Source of the DNA: Polytrichum commune
Lineage: Eukaryota; Streptophyta; Polytrichopsida; Polytrichales; Polytrichaceae
Assembly (NCBI GenBank): GCA_950295325.1
Contig: OX485806.1
Coordinates: 32,366,001-32,430,000, forward strand
DNA length: 64,000 bases
Direction: 5' to 3'
In this document: in pieces, positions 23,794-33,266 of the stretch
How positions within the stretch are numbered: position 1 is the stretch's first letter
How the letters are laid out: each line of letters opens with the position of its first letter
Made by a program: the position numbers and the translations under genes
Notes under the pieces: model-generated
What the model was told of the DNA's origin: nothing
The model's input: the letters and a program-made list of their open reading frames with translations, nothing else
Database searches by the model: none

Positions 23794-26537
23794 TTATTGG
23801 CTACAAACAACCCACAGGTATGTTAAAAGTGCAACAAGGATTCCGGTAAGAAGTATTAGCAAAGCTTCGCATGTTGACGAGGGTCCTTCCATGTCTTCTA
23901 GTGTGTATGAAATGAAGTCAGTCACATCCTGCATGAAAAGGTTGAACATGTAAGCAATGAGAATGTATATGTTTTGTACTTTTAAAGTAGATGCAGGTAT
24001 TTTAGACAATTCTGAAGAGAAACACCAAACTAAAAACCCCTAATTGTCTCCAACAATTGCTCCTGAGTTTGTAAGTGATCTTAACTTACCTCAAGTGCAG
24101 GCATGCCGATTACATATTCGCAGTGGTTTTGATACAAAATTTCAAGGTTTTCCTGATGTTGTGCAGGAAATTGTTGTAGCATCTCCATGATAAATGTCTT
24201 CATATCACACCTGAAAGTTGAGAACAGCAAGAAAAATCAGATATTTTTCACGACACATGGGCCTTCTGTGGTCACTCTTCTTGATAGGACACCTATATCT
24301 GAGTGGTCTATGGCAAGGCTTCTAGTGAAGAACGACACCAAAACAACGTGTGTTACAGTGGCATTGGACTAAATGCTCAAAATTCAAACACCATATGAGG
24401 TTCAATATTTGACACAATTTGGAGCATACAGTGTATGTGATTTCTTGATGAGAGAGAGTCTTCACTTTGACTTTGAATTTTTATGTTCACCTCAACCCCA
24501 ATTCCAAATCTTGAAATCACAATTTTTGCTGATTCACAAACACTAACTACACCTTTTACACCTACTTCTGCTGACAGAAAAGTTAGCCTCACCAGAATAT
24601 ACTATGGCCCACTTTGTTTTTCTGTGCGGGTTGAAAATTAAGGTAGCTCAAAATCAACAAAACATCAATAATAAAATATAGATTGATAAAATGTTAACAA
24701 TTTATTGACACTTTCTGCTATAGTATTTATACTTAATGTTATTGCATTCTCAACTCGCACCATTTCATATACATGTTTGAAACAAAAATTGAATTCTATT
24801 CCTAGTTTTGAACTTATTCCTATTATGTGCTAAAAATGGCATGGGTCAAGAAAATTTACATCGACCCAAATTCTTGTGGTGTGACAAAATTATAGTGGGC
24901 CACCATACCTTAATAATTTCAAGAGACTCAATGCAACGGCTAAAAAGGATCTCCACAATAGGACCATGTATCTTAAGTGCTTCAAACAATTACAATTTTT
25001 CAACGTAGAATAATATGGAACAATAATATGGTAGTTACTTTTTTTACTCTGACATGTTATGGATTTGTAGTAACACTTACAGACACACTTCGCATGTATG
25101 TTGATTTTGAGTTGATGATCGCACTCCAAACCACCGCAAAAAGCAAAGCGTGTGGACATGGGCGGAGGACCCAATGCAATGGCAAGGGAGCTTGAGAAAC
25201 TGATTTTCAGACGAGGTATCGCCTTCGAGGCAAATTCTGGATACAACAACACACGGTACACACAACAATTGTCAATGTCACACTAAGGTTCATATTCACA
25301 AACTTAGATTGTGATGTAAGGTAGACGGGTCTTGAATGGTTAGTTTTTCCGTCTCTAGCCTACTTCTCTTTGGAAATGAAACATGTGATAAGCACGAGAT
25401 GAGATGGTTAGCACATCCACATCGATCTTTCCTCATCATTTTTATACTTCAAATAAGTATCCGATTCATTGTCAAAGTGAAAATTGTTGTGCTCATTAAT
25501 TGGTCATATAGCCCCCCCCCCCCCTCCAATTATGTAGACTATTGACCCTAGAATGATTATCATGTTTCGAGCATGGAATCCAATCTCTTTTAAACAAACG
25601 TCTTTTTGACATCCATGAATGGGAGTCACACCAATCTACATACCACTCAACATAAACGTGTCCTAATATAAAAGGTAAATGAATAAACCACATCTGACTT
25701 TAGAATGTGATGTAAGACAAGTGAGCCTAGAATGTTAATTTACTGCACCTACTATTCCTCGAAGGACATTCAACACGCGATTATATTCCCTTATAATGAC
25801 GATCATGGGTGTTCTATTACATACTCTCATCAATACCCCCCCCCCCCCCCCCCACCCCAGTGCAATATTACATAAAGTTGACAAAACGTTGAAATAACAC
25901 GTCATTGTTGAATTTCAATCAATGTGTTGATATGTACTTCACTAACAAAAACAACCCATAATACTCACCTACAAGAAGGATCCTCTCCAAGAGGAGGAGT
26001 AGATGGAGCAACTCCATCCAGCGAGCCATCAACTGGACAAACGACTTTCAAAACGTCGTGTCGATCTTCATCTTCTTCTTTGTTGTGGTTTTCGGCCTTC
26101 AGTTTTTGGAGACTGCAGTCTTGGTTACCTTTGACGTTATTGAATAATTCTTCGTTTTTATTGTCACTTCCATGTTCAATTCGCTCATCTAGAGTGCGAG
26201 TCTCCTGTTGCAATTCAGGACTGAATGCAACCTCCATGATGTATTCTCTCAAACGAATGCCGCACGATTTATTGCTTTTATTGTTGGACTTTAAATTATG
26301 TTTTACAGTTCGTTTTGTACCAATGAACGAGGAGAATCGATCACTAGTTACAGATGAACCAGTTGAGTTTGAGAAATGACTGATCTTTGGGAAGATTACC
26401 AATCTTTTTTTCTGAGGAATCTTTGGAATATACCTCAAATTATTGAATAAAAACCGAACGATCACAACATGTAACCCGGTTAGACTTGGAAACGCGAGGG
26501 ATTTTGACTGATTATGCACGAAAATCTTGGCAAGCAC
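23794..26537 (-). CDS. Predicted tail-anchored membrane protein, function unknown
   Basis: Three exons on the minus strand join in frame: 25969-26537, 24090-24210 and 23794-23928 (listed in transcript order), giving 274 aa. Donors are TGTAG/GTGAGT and CTTGAG/GTAAGT; acceptors are TTTCAG/GTG and ATGCAG/GAT. The N-terminal half is Ser/Lys/Asn-rich and the middle is acidic (KEEEDEDRHD). Exon 2 encodes a helix-like stretch with MEMLQQFPAQHQ and EILYQNHCEYVIG. The last exon ends in a hydrophobic segment (CEALLILLTGILVALLTYLW) with only four residues after it, as expected for a tail anchor. A TATA-like ATATAAAG lies about 45 bp upstream of the ATG. An internal Met (MEVAFSPEL) could be the start instead. 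I do not recognise the family. Confidence 0.6.
24255..24470 (-). repeat. Dispersed repeat R1, inverted copy in an intron
   Basis: This matches 5060-5250 in the same orientation ('catgggcctt.tgtggtca', 'acctat.t.tgagtggt'). It lies in inverted orientation to the R1 copy at 25317-25690, inside the same intron. Confidence 0.6.
24600..24907. mobile_element. MITE family B, copy 1
   Basis: About 308 bp, bounded by TA. The left end, CTATGGCCCAC, pairs with the right end GTGGGCCACCA in inverted orientation. The interior matches the element at 56136-56524, for example 'tgtgct.aaaaatgg.tgggtcaagaaa'. No ORF is present. It lies in the large intron of the tail-anchored protein gene. Confidence 0.65.
25091..25260 (+). 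other. Short coding-like segment in an intron (possible gene fragment)
   Basis: In one plus-strand frame this reads KAKRVDMGGGPNAMAREL followed by a LEKLIFRRGIAFEANSG segment, with a balanced, protein-like composition unlike the AT-rich surroundings, and it runs to a stop near 25285. It is antisense to the host gene. I do not recognise the family; it may be a captured exon fragment or chance. Confidence 0.25.
25317..25690 (+). repeat. Dispersed repeat R1, forward copy with C tract
   Basis: This copy runs from 'aggtagacgggtcttgaatgg' through 'gatggttagca…atccgattcattgtcaaag', a pure C run at about 25511-25524, then 'ccaattatgtagactattga' and 'tacataccactcaa'. It aligns with 39706-40260 and 46547-46895, and inversely with 2770-2990. 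Confidence 0.7.
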
Positions 26538-26559
26538 TGAAAATGGTCTTCTTAAGAAT

Positions 26560-26592
26560 GCACTCCACGTGCCCTTCCCTTTATATCATGGC
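26560..26592 (-). promoter_or_regulatory. G-box and TATA-like motif upstream of the tail-anchored gene
   Basis: CACGTG at 26566-26571 lies within CACTCCACGTG, and a TATA-like ATATAAAG (minus strand) lies near 26580-26588. The same CACTCCACGTG string occurs upstream of the divergent gene at 27472 (27391-27401). Confidence 0.4.
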
Positions 26593-26696
26593 ATTTGTGC
26601 AACTGTTACTTTTAAAGTAAAAGGTGCGGGTTCAGGAGTTATGTGTGAATAGAAGTCCCATAAAAGTAGGGGTTTGTTGTACATTTGAGTATAAAG

Positions 26697-27060
26697 TAAG
26701 AGTAAATTTATGCAGGTGACGTATGTGGGTGTTATGTGGTTCGTTTTTCATGTTTTCTAACTTGCACCAATTAGATTTACACTATGAAACTTGTGTTCCA
26801 CTAGCAAAATCTGGGATCAAGCATCAACAAAACATCGAATTTTCCGTGTTTTAGTTATGGTTATCGAAAAATGCATGTCTACTGATTCCTTAGCTGAATG
26901 CATATAGGTTAATAGTGATCCTATTTATGTCTATTGTTGAGTGTGGAATAATTAATAAATTTTGAAGACGTAGTGCAATCTCTTTTGAGCCTGTGTCTTC
27001 AAGGTGTGTGCTCTTTGATCCTCACCGAACTACACACCAATTATAAGGTATCTGGTTAAG
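26697..27060 (+). repeat. Dispersed repeat related to R1
   Basis: This aligns with 10200-10555, including 'ttatggttat', 'gcatgt', 'gcaatctctttt' and 'gctctttgatcctcacc'. It lies between two divergent genes. Confidence 0.5.
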
Positions 27061-27384
27061 AAAAGTAACTGAATCACAGCTGCATATCTTAGTAGGCCTT
27101 CAAGTTATACGAAGGCATGGCACTTCCGAACTTGTTGTCAAACGGATTGAAACACTAGGAGTGGATGCAAATTGCTCGGGCCAGTAGGACGGCTTTGGAA
27201 CGCCAACAGGACGCCATTGGAAAAGTAAAAGCAAACTCATCCTTCCAAAAAGGAAATGCAAAAAACAAAAAACAAAAGAAAAAGAAAAAGCGGAAGCACT
27301 CAAAGCAAAAGCAAAAGTAAACATAACCTTATGAGTTTTACGCCTACATAAGGCTTTTCATGCAACTTAACCTCTCACTTTCCT

Positions 27385-27405
27385 TCGAAACACTCCACGT
27401 GTGCA
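27385..27405 (+). promoter_or_regulatory. G-box upstream of the repeat-protein gene
   Basis: CACGTG at 27396-27401, inside the same 11-mer CACTCCACGTG found upstream of the divergent neighbour. It lies 71 bp from the ATG. This family of sites binds bZIP/bHLH factors in plants; regulation here is inferred. Confidence 0.35.
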
Positions 27406-27471
27406 CAACTTGCTGCAATCGTATGAAAGTTGAACTACCAACAACACATAACCTTCGAGACATCCATAGCC

Positions 27472-28218
27472 ATGGAGCCTCGAACTAACACCGCATCGAA
27501 GAGGACGCGCAAGGCTTCCACCTTCTCAAAGCTCACCGACAAACTTAGACATTTCTGTCACACTCTCGGATTTATATCGGCACGTGTATCCGACCACAGA
27601 AAGAATCGTCAAAATTACACACGCCTACCGAAGACGGCGAGCCTTCAAGTAAAGAGCAACATCATCGACGCCGCTCCTCATTCCAACTCCTCTTGCGTGG
27701 CGAAGACGCTCGAAGAAGAAGAAGAAACAAAGAAACACGTAGCAACTCCACATGTCCAAGCATCGGTAGAACTTACAACCGAGTGTCGTTGCTCGTGCGG
27801 TTGCCACACGCAACGCAACTTTCAAAACCGAAACAAAGAGCTCGTGTTTGGAGATTCACGGTGGGGCGATTCTCTTGTGACGATTCGGAGTGATGGGATC
27901 ATGCGCGATGAGTATACGAGAAACCGAAACAAAGAGCTTGTGTTTGGAGATTCAAGGTGGGGCGATTCTCTCGTGACGACTCGGAGTGATGGGATCATGC
28001 GCGATGAGTATACGAGAAACCGAAACAAAGAGCTTGTGTTTGGAGATTCAAGGTGGGGCGATTCTCTCGTGACTCCTCGGAGTGATAGGATCATGCGCGG
28101 TGAGTTTAAGACTGGGAACGAGATGTTTTCGCGCGAAGATGAGTATGTGTATGAAGTAAATAGTTGGTGTCGGATAAAGGGCTTCCGAACTAAATTTAGA
28201 AGGAGCGACTTCAACTAA
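27472..28218 (+). CDS. Intronless 248-aa basic protein with three 32-residue repeats, function unknown
   Basis: The ORF starts at a strong-context ATG (GCCATGG). Residues 1-55 are basic and Ser/Thr-rich (ASKRTRKASTFSK). An acidic run (LEEEEETKK) is followed by a short cysteine cluster, TECRCSCGCH (about residues 107-116). Residues 119-214 are three tandem copies of a 32-residue unit beginning NRNKELVFGDSRWGDSLVT and ending in DEYTR, with the third copy diverging at its end. The tail is basic (IKGFRTKFRRSD). No signal peptide or membrane segment is seen. The GC content and codon use stand out from the flanks, and 249 codons without a stop in this AT-rich region argue for a real gene. I recognise no family; it may be lineage-specific. 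A longer frame upstream lacks an ATG. Confidence 0.65.
   Translation: MEPRTNTASKRTRKASTFSKLTDKLRHFCHTLGFISARVSDHRKNRQNYTRLPKTASLQVKSNIIDAAPHSNSSCVAKTLEEEEETKKHVATPHVQASVELTTECRCSCGCHTQRNFQNRNKELVFGDSRWGDSLVTIRSDGIMRDEYTRNRNKELVFGDSRWGDSLVTTRSDGIMRDEYTRNRNKELVFGDSRWGDSLVTPRSDRIMRGEFKTGNEMFSREDEYVYEVNSWCRIKGFRTKFRRSDFN
27826..28113 (+). repeat. Three 96-bp in-frame tandem repeats
   Basis: Units are 27826-27921, 27922-28017 and 28018-28113. Units 1 and 2 differ at a handful of sites, mostly silent. Units 2 and 3 are nearly identical until the last 40 bp or so. Confidence 0.9.
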
Positions 28219-29695
28219 GGGTCACTTTACACACGGACTGAGATCCTTGACCATGAAAATCATCCAACGGCCGTGACCATGGGAAAGAGAAATCTAGTTT
28301 AGGAATCGATGGGCCCTCAAGCTTAGTGTAAAGTGAAAGTGGACCATGTTGAGGGAGCACAACACTTACTACTTTGGACACTCCAAGGTAGTAAGTGGTT
28401 TAGTTTAGGACCCAACCATGGCAATATAATAATTGTAGGAGCCAATGGCAACTTGAATGCTTGCCACAGCCCATGCTTGATTTTATTAAGTTTTGAAAAA
28501 AAATTCCCTCTTGCTATTATGTTTCTCTTTATTTCCGTCCTGTTTCATTATTATTTTTCATTGGTTTTTTTTCTTTCTTATTCCATATTTTCAACTTAAT
28601 TATATCCTTGTTTTTTCTTCATGTTCTGAGTGTTATCCCCCCAAAATTACCAATTTTGGTGTTAGTTCTTAGACCCACATCTGACTACACGTACACCACT
28701 CAACTTTAGGGGTTCAATCGAGAAAAGTGTTTGTATTATGCTAACTTGCTTTCGTATTGTATATTATGGGATTCTTATGTGACTACCTTGTAACCAACAA
28801 GAGGAGGGGGAGGGAGGTAAGGAAAGGAAGTGGGGGCATGACAAGAACTTGGTTTTACTGGCCCTGCCTGTGGGGAAAAGAGACTCAGTGATGGTATTTA
28901 AAATGAGCCATAAGTTTGGCCTCTGAGATAAGCAATGTAAACTGCATTGCAATGATGACTTTTCATTTACCTAGTATGAGCAAGAATTATTATAGGGCAA
29001 AATGTTCCAGACCTTGGACAACTAACCAACTAGGTGACATAATCTAGTTGGGGTATATTGCCTTGGTACCATTAGGGAACAAATTCAAAAAACAAGGTCC
29101 GAGGGTTCCCAATGCAGTGAATTAATGAGGGAGGGGAGGTGATGGAATTAGGTGGAGCCAATCTTGATGAAGGAAACTTAAAAGCACTTGCATGGGAGAG
29201 GCAAACACTGAAAATAAAGAACACAATCTCTCTAAATATGACGAGGTTAGCATGATTTCAAGGGCAAGAAAATTCCTCCAATTTTATTGCTATGATTGGT
29301 TTGCTAGGGTGTCGGATATAGGATAACTTGATGAGAGTATTTAGAACCCAGTTTGTGTGTAATTAGCTCATCAGGTGTCGGTTCCAAGACACATGATGAA
29401 TGTAAAGATAAACTTAGATGTAATTAGCAAACAAGTATTTGCTTCTATGATACAAGTCGTTCAGCTCTAAAATGAGATCTTATGAAACCTATCGTAGAAC
29501 ACTCTAGCATAATACTGTAAAAATTCATAACTAATTAAAATTGACAAATTATAAATCTAAAAATTAGGGTAATATTTTGGTCACTTCCTCCACATGGTAA
29601 AAGAATTCATGCCCAACGCCAATATACATAAATAGATAAAATTGCTCAACACGTAGATGACGAAAATAGGGCAGGATACCTTACTGTCCCTGAAA
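28219..29695. other. Gene-free stretch
   Basis: No exon, RNA gene or repeat was recognised. It includes T-rich low-complexity sequence around 28480-28625. Confidence 0.55.
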
Positions 29696-29719
29696 TCCCA
29701 TCGCCAGTACAACGAAATG

Positions 29720-30010
29720 AGGGCGCCACGTGGCCTGCAAAACTAGGTCACTTCAATCGCGTTATGCCAAGTGGGATCACACGTGGCTTCCAATGGATGC
29801 AAAGAGTGAGATGGCAGGGAGACTCCTCTTCCCTTGTCGCGTGTGCACCTTGCTCCTCGAGTCTCCTCGCCACCATTCTTGAATGTTTTCGTGAACCGTG
29901 CGATAGATTGATGTGTTGCAAATTCTCGTGGTCTTTCTGATTCCAACTCCGCGATCAAAGCGACGAGGACGCGACAGCGACGTTGAAGGTATTCGAGTCT
30001 GGAAGGGTAA
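29720..30010 (+). promoter_or_regulatory. Probable promoter/leader of the small-protein gene with two G-boxes
   Basis: This is a GC-richer island in AT-rich DNA with CACGTG at 29727-29732 (gccacgtggc) and 29780-29785 (cacacgtggc), 53 bp apart. Both extend to the ACGTGGC core typical of plant ABA/light-response elements. The transcription start is not determinable. Confidence 0.4.
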
Positions 30011-30071
30011 GTAGGTGAATGCCATTCTGTCCCTGGTTTGTGGGTCTTTGTGAAAGAGCGTCTTGGACGTC

Positions 30072-30500
30072 GTTCTTTGTTACTCCGGGCATCGGCGAGT
30101 AAGATATTATCCTTTCTTTTGTTGATGGAGATCTTTAATTATAATATCTCACTTAATTTTGACTCATGCAAGTCATGAACACCTAAAAGTATCGCCATAA
30201 GGTGTAGGGGAGGAAATTCTGTATTTACAGAATTTGTTGGAGATAGTTCTCCGTTATCAGAGAAGTATTTCTGATTTCAAACACCTGAAGGAATGTTGGA
30301 GACATAGTTCTTCGTTATCCCGTGCATCGGCGAGTGAGGAATTAGCCTCTCTCATTTGTTGATGAAGGGCTTGTATTATAACAGCTCACTTAATCTTGAC
30401 TTAGTCAAATCATGAACACCTAAAAGTATTGTATAAGGAGTGGGGGAAGAAAATTCTTCATGTAGATAATTTGGTGGAGATCGTTGTCCGTTATCAGACG
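30072..30500 (+). repeat. Two-copy ~235-bp tandem duplication in a leader region
   Basis: Copies 30072-30262 and 30307-30500 share 'gcatcggcgagt', 'ttgttgatg', 'tcacttaat.ttgact', 'catgaacacctaaaagtat' and 'ctccgttatcag'. They are non-coding and lie upstream of the small-protein gene, possibly in its 5' UTR. Confidence 0.75.
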
Positions 30501-31014
30501 GATAAGCCGTGGATAGGTGCTTAAGCGAGGATAGAAGACTTATGTTTGTGGTGGTATAATGTGGTGGTACACCTTTCATTTTTTATACCTGAATGAATAT
30601 TGGAGGTTTCTAGTTGTCGTATTACATGCGGTGTGAGGGAAGAATCACTCTGTGTAACTCAACTGAGTAAATGATATGTCATATTGCTCTCCGGTGTGGT
30701 GTTTTACTGGATAATCACTTGGAAAGGGAGACGGTCGACAAATTGTAGTCAAACGCTAATAGCATGTATCCAATCTCCTCAACTATTAATTCGATTTGGC
30801 GGAGGTTGTCGGGATCAGAAACGTGTGTCGATGTGCATATCGATGTGGTCGTGTAACGGAGGCATTTGCCCATTGGTAGTTTGCGACCTATTCCGGGTGT
30901 ATAGACCTCTTAAAATTTGAACCGTTTGAAATATGGTGCAGGGCAAACGATCATTATAAGAACAAACAAACCGATTTCACAGTGGGAAGCACTTTGTCGA
31001 CGTTTTGTAGCAAA

Positions 31015-33266
31015 ATGGAACAAAATGGAAGTGTCAAGGACAGTGTGCCGAACTTGGTGCTAAAGAATCAAACCGACATCAGCACTGGAATCGGTCCGAC
31101 AGGCACCGACACTCCTGCTCCCAAAGACCTTCTGCCTCATGCTGACGAACAGGTAAGGTTTCCCAATTGCATTAAACGTCCATTTGGTTTGTGTCGTCGG
31201 ATCAACATTGCGCTTGTCAAGATGTTGGAGCTTAATACGAATGGGGATATCCACATGGTTTTTTCCATCACTGTTATGATGATAACTTTAATTCATATCT
31301 TGCAGGTAACCCTTGTTGCAGTATAATTATTCCATTTCATTCCCGGTGTACCTCCCTTCTGAACCACGTGAGATGAAGGAGCATTTTCAAGGGCTTATGG
31401 AGTTTTGCAAATATTCATGGGACATTTTGCATATTTGATGAATTTCATTTGAATTTACATACAATACTCTCAAAATTAATTTCAAATACGCTTAAATCGC
31501 TTAAGAATTTTTATACGTCTTCCTTTGAAACATTAAATGAAACCCTTACTTTTGTCTCACCGCGTTTTCTAGTAACTCCGGTTGCCCCCGATATATATAA
31601 TGACATTCTTGACATGGGTCTTTGTGCTATTGACCAGAGCCAGATGCATAGCTTGAAGGAACCCTTATCCCGGCCGGCAGGGGCACTCTTTGAGGTCGGA
31701 TCTGGCCAGAAATGCAACACTGGACAAGATAGCTGTTAATTAGTATGTACGATCTCATCTCATCTCCTGCTACAAGTCATTACAATTGCCATAATGAATC
31801 AAGAGTTGGCTCCTGGTGCACACAACTGCGAATAATTGCACTTTGCATTGTTTGGAGTGTCACTTGTTTGTTTGTATTAACTGATGAGGTTCCATATGTA
31901 GGAGACGATGGTGAGGAAAGTGGAGAAGGCCCCCACATGAGCTGACAGGAGGATTGGGAGAGTGCGCTTGTCATCGGTTGTGATTTGTCCAGAATTATGT
32001 CCTTGCAACTTAACTCGCATGTCACATGTTTGCAAAAGCTGAGACGAGACTCTAAAAACCCTGAGATCGAATTGCATAAAAACCAATAGGGAACGGAGAA
32101 AGGTTGAATAATGATCGGGTTATGTATGATAAATCATCAGTCCAATCCATTCTCAGATGCTTGGATTTAAGAAGCTTCCATTCACATCACATAGTGAATT
32201 GTTGAGAGCTTGATAGTTGGAAAAAAATTAATTGAAATGAAGATAAGAAAGCAAAGCTCATGGTGTCATAAATTGGAAACTTTTATAACAAGCCAAGGAA
32301 TGCTGGAAACTCGATTGGCTTGGAACCCACAGCTGAAACACCGACTATTAGGTCCCCTTCACACTTTTACAGTGAAGAGGTTGAGAGCTCGAAGATTGAG
32401 GACCTGAATAAATGAGCCTTCTCATTGGCCGGGAGCCTTTTTATCCATGCTTGTTCACTCAAGTTAGCTTTTCAACTTGAGAGCTTCAACTTATTACTAG
32501 GCTTACAATGCTTGGATGGTGCCTTCATGGATCTCATGTGGAGCGTCTCTTGGTCAAGATTCTGAGCTATCGCTCGGGATGTTGAGAGTTCGAACTAATT
32601 TTGTGGGTCCCAAGTCAATTGCCTTCCAAATATTTTTTAGCATGTCATGAATTTCTCTTTTGTTTGATACCATTCCCCCCTTGATATGTCACTTTGAACA
32701 TAGCTAATTTACACTTCCTCAAAATATCAAGATCTTGAGGATTGGTCAAGCTCTCAAAATCTTCAATTTTGGATGAAAGTTTGTCAAATCCGAGTATCAA
32801 ACTCCCATAAATTTCAGGTTCAAGCTCTTCATTGACCTCTGAATGAGTGAGGATTTTAATCAAGAGCTCGATAGAATTCTGCCAAGATGGCATCCTATCC
32901 CCATGGTCCCACAAAAAGTTAGTTATCCAAAGTTGAGCTCAAGGATAATTGACTGAACAAGTTTATGTATGACTAAACATATCTCTTGGAAGCGTGCCTA
33001 CATCCTAACAGAAAGGCATTCCTTGTCACTCTTTGCCTGTCATTGTGATGTAAGTTATGCTACTTTGGTTGGCCGATTTATTGCTACAAAATCGTTGCAT
33101 GATTGCTATTTAAAATACTGATTTTGTTACTCCTAATGTTGTTGATGTGCTCCAGGAAAAAGAAATACCTCCTTCAAGGATCTTGTTTACAAGTTCTCCA
33201 GAGTCAACAACGAAGGACGTAGCCACCACCACTCCGAAGAATCAGCTTGTTGGTGTGGTGAAATAG
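31015..33266 (+). CDS. Probable two-exon gene for an 82-aa hydrophilic protein
   Basis: Exon 1 (31015-31152) encodes MEQNGSVKDSVPNLVLKNQ through LLPHADEQ and ends at CAG/GTAAGG. The last exon (33156-33266) starts after CTCCAG and encodes EKEIPPSRILFTSSPEST through NQLVGVVK and a TAG. Both borders are phase 0, so they join directly into 82 codons of Ser/Thr/Pro-rich, disordered-looking protein with no membrane segment. The 2.0-kb intron is large for this window and could hide a further exon; 31899-31945 is open but lacks a good donor. The family is not recognised. The leader region upstream carries G-boxes. Confidence 0.45.
32645..32914 (-). CDS. Isolated 89-aa ORF, doubtful
   Basis: This frame has a protein-like composition (NSIELLIKILTHSEVNEEL, LILGFDKLSSKIEDFESL) with amphipathic Leu/Glu/Lys patterning, unlike typical chance ORFs here. 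It lies antisense inside the intron of the small-protein gene. It could be a fragment of an unrecognised gene or transposon, and no homology can be claimed. Confidence 0.2.
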   Translation of the reverse strand: MWDHGDRMPSWQNSIELLIKILTHSEVNEELEPEIYGSLILGFDKLSSKIEDFESLTNPQDLDILRKCKLAMFKVTYQGGNGIKQKRNS

